Origin: Anaerolineales bacterium UBA2317 | GTDB taxonomy: Bacteria; Chloroflexota; Anaerolineae; Anaerolineales; Villigracilaceae | NCBI GenBank assembly: GCA_002345215.1 | Contig: DDVH01000004.1 | Span: forward strand, 1 to 16,703 | Length of the DNA stretch: 16,703 nucleotides | Direction: 5' to 3' | Shown: piece after piece, positions 13,912 to 16,703 of the stretch | Position numbering within the stretch: the first letter of the stretch is position 1 | Layout of the letters: every line of letters starts with the position of its first letter | The notes under the pieces: generated by a model | Told to the model about the DNA's origin: nothing | Seen by the model: the letters and a program-made list of their open reading frames with translations, nothing else | Databases searched by the model: none | Program-made: the position numbers and the translations under genes

Positions 13912-14607
13912 CTAAGCCGACTCGATGCCCTCGGCGATTTCTACCAACCCATGCGGATTCCGCATCACGATTCGACCTCTGCCTGTTTCTATTAACCCAC
14001 GCTTTTCCCACTCGGACAGTGTTCTGCTGACCGTGTAAATTGTGCTTCCTGATGCTTCTGCAATATCCTGTTGAGAGAGCGGAAGTTCAATCTGTCCCTG
14101 AGATTTAATGCCGACTTGAGAAGCAAGCCGAAGGATAGTCAGAGCGAGGCGGCGTTCTACTTTTTCTGTCGCTAATTCACGGTAACGATTCTGCATCTCT
14201 TGAATGTAACCTGTCATCAATTGCATTAACCCCATATTCAAATATGGACGGGTTTGCATCATCTCTTGAAGTACTTTGCTTTCGATGGCTAGGGCAGAGC
14301 TTGGCTCTAAAGCCTGCGCCGCCACTGGGTAGGTAGCATCTGAACGAATTGCTCCGAGTGCGGCAAACATTTCCCACTGTTTTATGGTTCGCAAATTCAC
14401 TTGTTGACCTGCTGGATTCGATTGCACTAATTTCACTCTGCCTGTCACCAAAATATAAGCGTATTTGGCTGGGTCACCTTGAAAAAAATAAAAACTATCT
14501 TCCTCAATCGAACGAAGAATAGATTTTTCAACGATGAGATTCAAATCCTCAAGCGGGGCATCTTTCAAAACATCCACTTGATTTAAATCGGCAGGGTTTA
14601 TTTTCAT
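13912..14607 (-). CDS. Crp/Fnr-family transcription regulator
   Basis: This 231-residue protein has a cyclic-nucleotide-binding-type sensor domain (about 15-112, FFQGDPAKYAYILVTGRVKL), a long dimer helix (about 115-150) and a C-terminal winged helix (LSQQDIAEASGSTIYTVSRTLSEWEKRGLI at 177-206). It contains no cysteine, so it cannot hold the iron-sulfur cluster of true Fnr; a Dnr/NnrR-like sensor of nitric oxide or another ligand is more likely. The recognition helix keeps Ser194 and Arg195, but Tyr191 stands where Fnr and Crp have the base-reading glutamate. TAAAAT at 14619-14614 lies 6 bases before the ATG, suggesting leaderless translation. It is directly upstream of the nirK operon on the same strand and is the natural candidate to control it. 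Confidence 0.88.
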   Translation of the reverse strand: MKINPADLNQVDVLKDAPLEDLNLIVEKSILRSIEEDSFYFFQGDPAKYAYILVTGRVKLVQSNPAGQQVNLRTIKQWEMFAALGAIRSDATYPVAAQALEPSSALAIESKVLQEMMQTRPYLNMGLMQLMTGYIQEMQNRYRELATEKVERRLALTILRLASQVGIKSQGQIELPLSQQDIAEASGSTIYTVSRTLSEWEKRGLIETGRGRIVMRNPHGLVEIAEGIESA

Positions 14608-14629
14608 TAAATAATTTTACACTCAAACC

Positions 14630-14688
14630 GTAGGGACACAGCAGATTGGTTAATGATTAGATCATTCATTATTTTGCTGTGTCCCTAC
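14630..14688. repeat. 14-base perfect inverted repeat with nested hairpin
   Basis: GTAGGGACACAGCA (14630-14643) is exactly complementary to 14675-14688. The 31-base spacer contains a second hairpin, AATGAT-TAG-ATCATT (14652-14666). It fills the gap between the divergent regulator and csoR genes and ends against the csoR -35 box. It looks like a dispersed palindromic element or very small MITE; bases 14628-14636 (CCGTAGGGA) are shared with the palindrome copy at 1229-1237. Confidence 0.8.
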
Positions 14689-14749
14689 TTGACAAAATGT
14701 GTAACACGGTAGTATCATCTGGCTATCCCTACCCCTATGGGGGGGGGTA
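14689..14749 (+). promoter_or_regulatory. csoR-cop operon promoter with CsoR-like operator
   Basis: TTGACA (14689-14694) and TATCAT (14713-14718) are 18 bases apart. The start would be near 14725. TACCCC-TAT followed by nine G and TA (14730-14749) matches the CsoR operator pattern, a TA-flanked C-run facing a G-run. Its place just after the start site fits repression by the CsoR encoded 40 bases further on, relieved by copper(I). Confidence 0.78.
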
Positions 14750-14788
14750 AGAGAATTTTGAAAGTTTGCATCAAGGAAAATAGAGGTA

Positions 14789-15061
14789 ATGATGGATAAC
14801 GAAAACACACTCAGACGTTTGAAAACTGTAGAAGGTCACCTGCGTGGTGTGATTCGAATGGTGGAAGAAGACACCTATTGCATTGACGTGATTCGCCAAA
14901 TCCAAGCGATTGACGCGGCGTTGAACAAAGTCAGCACACAGATTTTGGAGAATCATTTGAATTCATGTGTGATTACCGCAATTCAAGGCACGGATAAGAA
15001 AGAACGCCAGCGTGTGTTGAAAGAAATTACTGAAGTTTTTGAAATGTCGAATAAGGTCTAG
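14789..15061 (+). CDS. csoR: CsoR-type copper-sensing repressor
   Basis: This 90-residue all-helical protein is of the CsoR/RcnR family (RRLKTVEGHLRGVIRMVEED). The copper(I) ligand set is intact with the family spacing: C31 (YCIDV), H56 and C60 (ENHLNSCV). Apo-CsoR binds DNA as a tetramer and releases it on binding copper(I). A matching operator lies at 14730-14749, so it probably represses its own operon of cupredoxin, CopZ and CopA. Two ATGs are possible, at 14789 and 14792; AGAGG at 14782-14786 has the better distance (5 bases) from the second. The gap to the next gene (15062-15144) holds TAGTC-like short repeats and one weak hairpin. Confidence 0.92.
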   Translation: MMDNENTLRRLKTVEGHLRGVIRMVEEDTYCIDVIRQIQAIDAALNKVSTQILENHLNSCVITAIQGTDKKERQRVLKEITEVFEMSNKV

Positions 15062-15144
15062 TTAGTCAATTAGTCTAAATGGTCTAAGTAGTCCGTTGGT
15101 CGTATCGAGACCACCAATAATAAAAATCTTTAGGAGTTCCAAAT

Positions 15145-15570
15145 ATGTTCTACAAAAAAATAGTTTTAGCAATAGCCGTTTTATTCCTCTCGGCATGTGG
15201 TTCAAGCAATGCAATCCCTGCGACTGAAATTACAGTAGATATGAATGAATTTTTGTTTGAACCTGCTGAAATTACAATTCCAGCAGGCGTGCCGATTGTT
15301 TTGACCTTGACGAATAGTGGCGCACAAGAACATGATTTTGTGGTTGCAGAAATTGTAGTTGAAGATGTTTCCTCAGAAGGTGATACGACAGGCGAACATC
15401 ATGCTCATGGCGCAGAAGCAAATTATGATTTACATATCGTCACTGCGGTAGGTGGTACTAGCACGTTGAGTTTTACTGCTACCGAACCCGGTACTTATAA
15501 AATCATTTGCACTATTCAAGGTCACGAAATCGCTGGTATGGTTGGCGAGTTAGTTGTTGTATCACAATAA
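15145..15570 (+). CDS. Cupredoxin lipoprotein (plastocyanin-like)
   Basis: This 141-residue protein has a lipoprotein signal (lipobox LSAC, Cys18) and a single cupredoxin domain. Type 1 copper ligands are visible: H63 (QEHDF), C122, H127 and M132 (IICTIQGHEIAGM). A loop at about 75-97 carries a His-rich stretch (GEHHAHGAEANYDLH) that may bind additional metal. It would be exposed on the outer face of the membrane, where it could carry electrons (for example to NirK) or bind copper; the neighbours support either, and the sequence does not choose. AGGAG stands 8 bases before the ATG. It belongs to the csoR-copZ-copA unit. Confidence 0.9.
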   Translation: MFYKKIVLAIAVLFLSACGSSNAIPATEITVDMNEFLFEPAEITIPAGVPIVLTLTNSGAQEHDFVVAEIVVEDVSSEGDTTGEHHAHGAEANYDLHIVTAVGGTSTLSFTATEPGTYKIICTIQGHEIAGMVGELVVVSQ

Positions 15571-15594
15571 TTTAATTATTTAGGAGAAAATAAA

Positions 15595-15813
15595 ATGACC
15601 ACTGTAACTTATAACGTCCCTGCAATTCATTGCGGAAATTGTATCAACACCATTGAAATGGAAGTTGGTGAACTCGAAGGCGTGCAATCTGTCAAAGCAG
15701 ATGAAGCCACCAAGAAAGTAGAAATTACTTTTGAAGAACCAGCCAATGAACAAGTGATTAAGGCTTTACTTGCTGAAATCAATTACCCTGCTGAAGGTTT
15801 AATAACGCTGTAA
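15595..15813 (+). CDS. copZ: CopZ-like copper chaperone (HMA domain)
   Basis: This 72-residue single heavy-metal-associated domain has the beta-alpha-beta-beta-alpha-beta pattern. The metal motif is C13-x2-C16 (IHCGNC; the residue before the first Cys is His rather than the usual Thr). It should bind copper(I) in the cytoplasm and pass it to CopA or to CsoR, its neighbours. AGGAG is 8 bases before the ATG at 15595. The copA start follows 63 bases after the stop, with an inverted repeat between. Confidence 0.9.
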   Translation: MTTVTYNVPAIHCGNCINTIEMEVGELEGVQSVKADEATKKVEITFEEPANEQVIKALLAEINYPAEGLITL

Positions 15814-15833
15814 TTTTTTACGAATTACGTATC

Positions 15834-15865
15834 ACGCATTACGTATTCCGTAACTCGTAATGCGT
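15834..15865. repeat. Inverted repeat directly before the copA ribosome binding site
   Basis: ACGCATTACG (15834-15843) pairs perfectly with CGTAATGCGT (15856-15865) around 12 bases. The copA Shine-Dalgarno sequence AAGGA begins at the next base, 15866. The region contains repeated ATTACG/CGTAA words, as in a dispersed palindromic element. It could also tune copA translation relative to copZ. Confidence 0.7.
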
Positions 15866-15876
15866 AAGGAACTTGA

Positions 15877-16703
15877 ATGAGTAACAACAAACAACTCACA
15901 CTCCCAATCACTGGTATGACCTGTGCAAACTGTGTCGCAACCGTGGAACGCAATCTCAAAAAATTAGATGGCGTGCAAACAGCCGTTGTGAATCTTTCAT
16001 CCGAAAGAGCCACAGTAGATTTTGATTCCGCAAAATTAGGAATCAACGATTTTATCGCACGAGTCAATCGCGCAGGCTATGGCGTTGCAACGGGTGAAGC
16101 AGAGTTAATCATCAAAAAATTATCTGACGATAATGACGCCCGCACACTTGAAAACATTATCAAAAAACAAGAAGGCGTTACACAAGTTAATGTCAGTTTT
16201 ACAACTGAAAAAGCGCAAGTCAAATATATTCCAACCATTATTACGCAAGCCGAATTAAGACGCACGATTGCAAACGCTGGCTTTGAAACTATCGAACTTG
16301 GTAATGAAAGTGAAGATGCCGAAGCCAAAGCACGCGAGCATGAAATCAATTACCAATATAACATGCTCATTCTTGGTCTTTTGTTTACAGTGCCGCTTTT
16401 TATTTATTCCATGTCAATGGATTTTGGTTTCATTCCAACTGATGCAGGTCATGCCTCGTTTACGGCTCAATTGTTTATGTGGTTTTTAGCAACGCCAGTG
16501 CAATTCATTGTCGGTGGTCAATATTATGTCAGCGCGTTCAAAGCCTTGCGCAATGGCTCCGCAAATATGGATGTACTAATTGCAATGGGTTCATCCGCCG
16601 CATATTTTTATTCGGTCGTGATTACATTTGCAAACATCCATCAACATGTTTATTTTGAAACCGCCGCAGTCATCATCACCTTGATTCGGCTTGGAAAATA
16701 TTT
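15877..16703 (+). CDS. copA: Copper-exporting P1B-type ATPase, N-terminal part (cut by window edge)
   Basis: The frame from the ATG at 15877 (AAGGA 6 bases upstream) runs to the window end, 275 complete codons without a stop. It begins with an HMA domain (GMTCANC, Cys16 and Cys19). A second HMA-like domain at about 76-140 has lost its CxxC (LSDDNDARTLEN at that place). Membrane helices follow: about 161-180, 196-216 and 232-252, with YYVSAFKALRNGSANMDVLIAMG typical of copper(I) ATPases, and a fourth from about 257 (VYFETAAVIITLI). The CPC and phosphorylation motifs lie beyond the window. The protein would export copper(I) from the cytoplasm, loaded by CopZ and controlled by CsoR. Confidence 0.95.
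   Translation, partial: MSNNKQLTLPITGMTCANCVATVERNLKKLDGVQTAVVNLSSERATVDFDSAKLGINDFIARVNRAGYGVATGEAELIIKKLSDDNDARTLENIIKKQEGVTQVNVSFTTEKAQVKYIPTIITQAELRRTIANAGFETIELGNESEDAEAKAREHEINYQYNMLILGLLFTVPLFIYSMSMDFGFIPTDAGHASFTAQLFMWFLATPVQFIVGGQYYVSAFKALRNGSANMDVLIAMGSSAAYFYSVVITFANIHQHVYFETAAVIITLIRLGKY

Noticed and set aside
14629..14643. CGTAGGGACACAGCA as part of the Crp/Fnr gene promoter operator
   Set aside because: It is one arm of the large inverted repeat and lacks the TTG-N8-CAA form.
15062..15144. TAGTC-like short repeats between csoR and the cupredoxin gene, possible CRISPR or iteron
   Set aside because: The words are only 5-6 bases long, irregularly spaced and imperfect. No CRISPR array is present in the window.

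Overview
The window reads as chromosomal DNA of a moderately AT-rich bacterium. Several features suggest a Chloroflexota / Anaerolineae-like host: lipoproteins with Pro/Thr linkers after the lipobox, a LysM protein anchored by a C-terminal helix, a MatC-type permease, and many start codons sitting directly behind a -10 element (leaderless starts). This placement is an inference from gene style, not from a marker gene.

Layout. (1) 1-3216, minus strand: the N-terminal half of a SulP anion transporter (cut by the window edge), a Y1/HUH transposase gene broken by one stop codon and preceded by a cluster of REP-like palindromes, a very short beta-carbonic-anhydrase-like gene, and a dihydropyrimidinase/hydantoinase. 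(2) 3217-6652: a divergent, apparently leaderless promoter pair; a plus-strand LysM cell-envelope protein; a bidirectional terminator; and a four-gene minus-strand operon (100-aa unknown, NERD-like tail-anchored protein, family 2 glycosyltransferase, ribonuclease HII). (3) 6669-9792: tRNA-Pro(UGG) on the minus strand with promoter and terminator, then plus-strand genes for an esterase lipoprotein, GalE and an alpha/beta hydrolase. (4) 9787-11956, minus strand: MatC-family permease, unknown lipoprotein, small L7/L12-C-terminal-like protein. (5) 11975-14619, minus strand: copper nitrite reductase NirK with an N-terminal membrane region, a Met-rich small membrane protein, a DUF1858-type Cys protein and a Crp/Fnr regulator. 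(6) 14630-16703, plus strand: CsoR-type copper repressor behind a promoter with a CsoR-like operator, a cupredoxin lipoprotein, a CopZ-like chaperone and the start of a CopA ATPase.

The most coherent system lies at 12081-16703. A copper-dependent denitrification enzyme and a cysteine-free Crp/Fnr regulator stand beside a complete copper-sensing and export module. A TTG-N8-CAA site centred about 41.5 bp upstream of the likely leaderless start of the DUF1858-nirK operon fits class II activation by the neighbouring regulator. The copper genes would supply or buffer copper for NirK. The cupredoxin is a candidate electron donor or copper carrier. None of the families is new; the arrangement, the small operon partners and the leaderless regulation are the parts worth testing.

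Other points of interest are the transposase, whose stop codon falls two codons before the expected catalytic tyrosine, the REP-like palindromes beside it, and the overlapping promoters of tRNA-Pro and the esterase. No gene-free stretch exceeds 300 bases.
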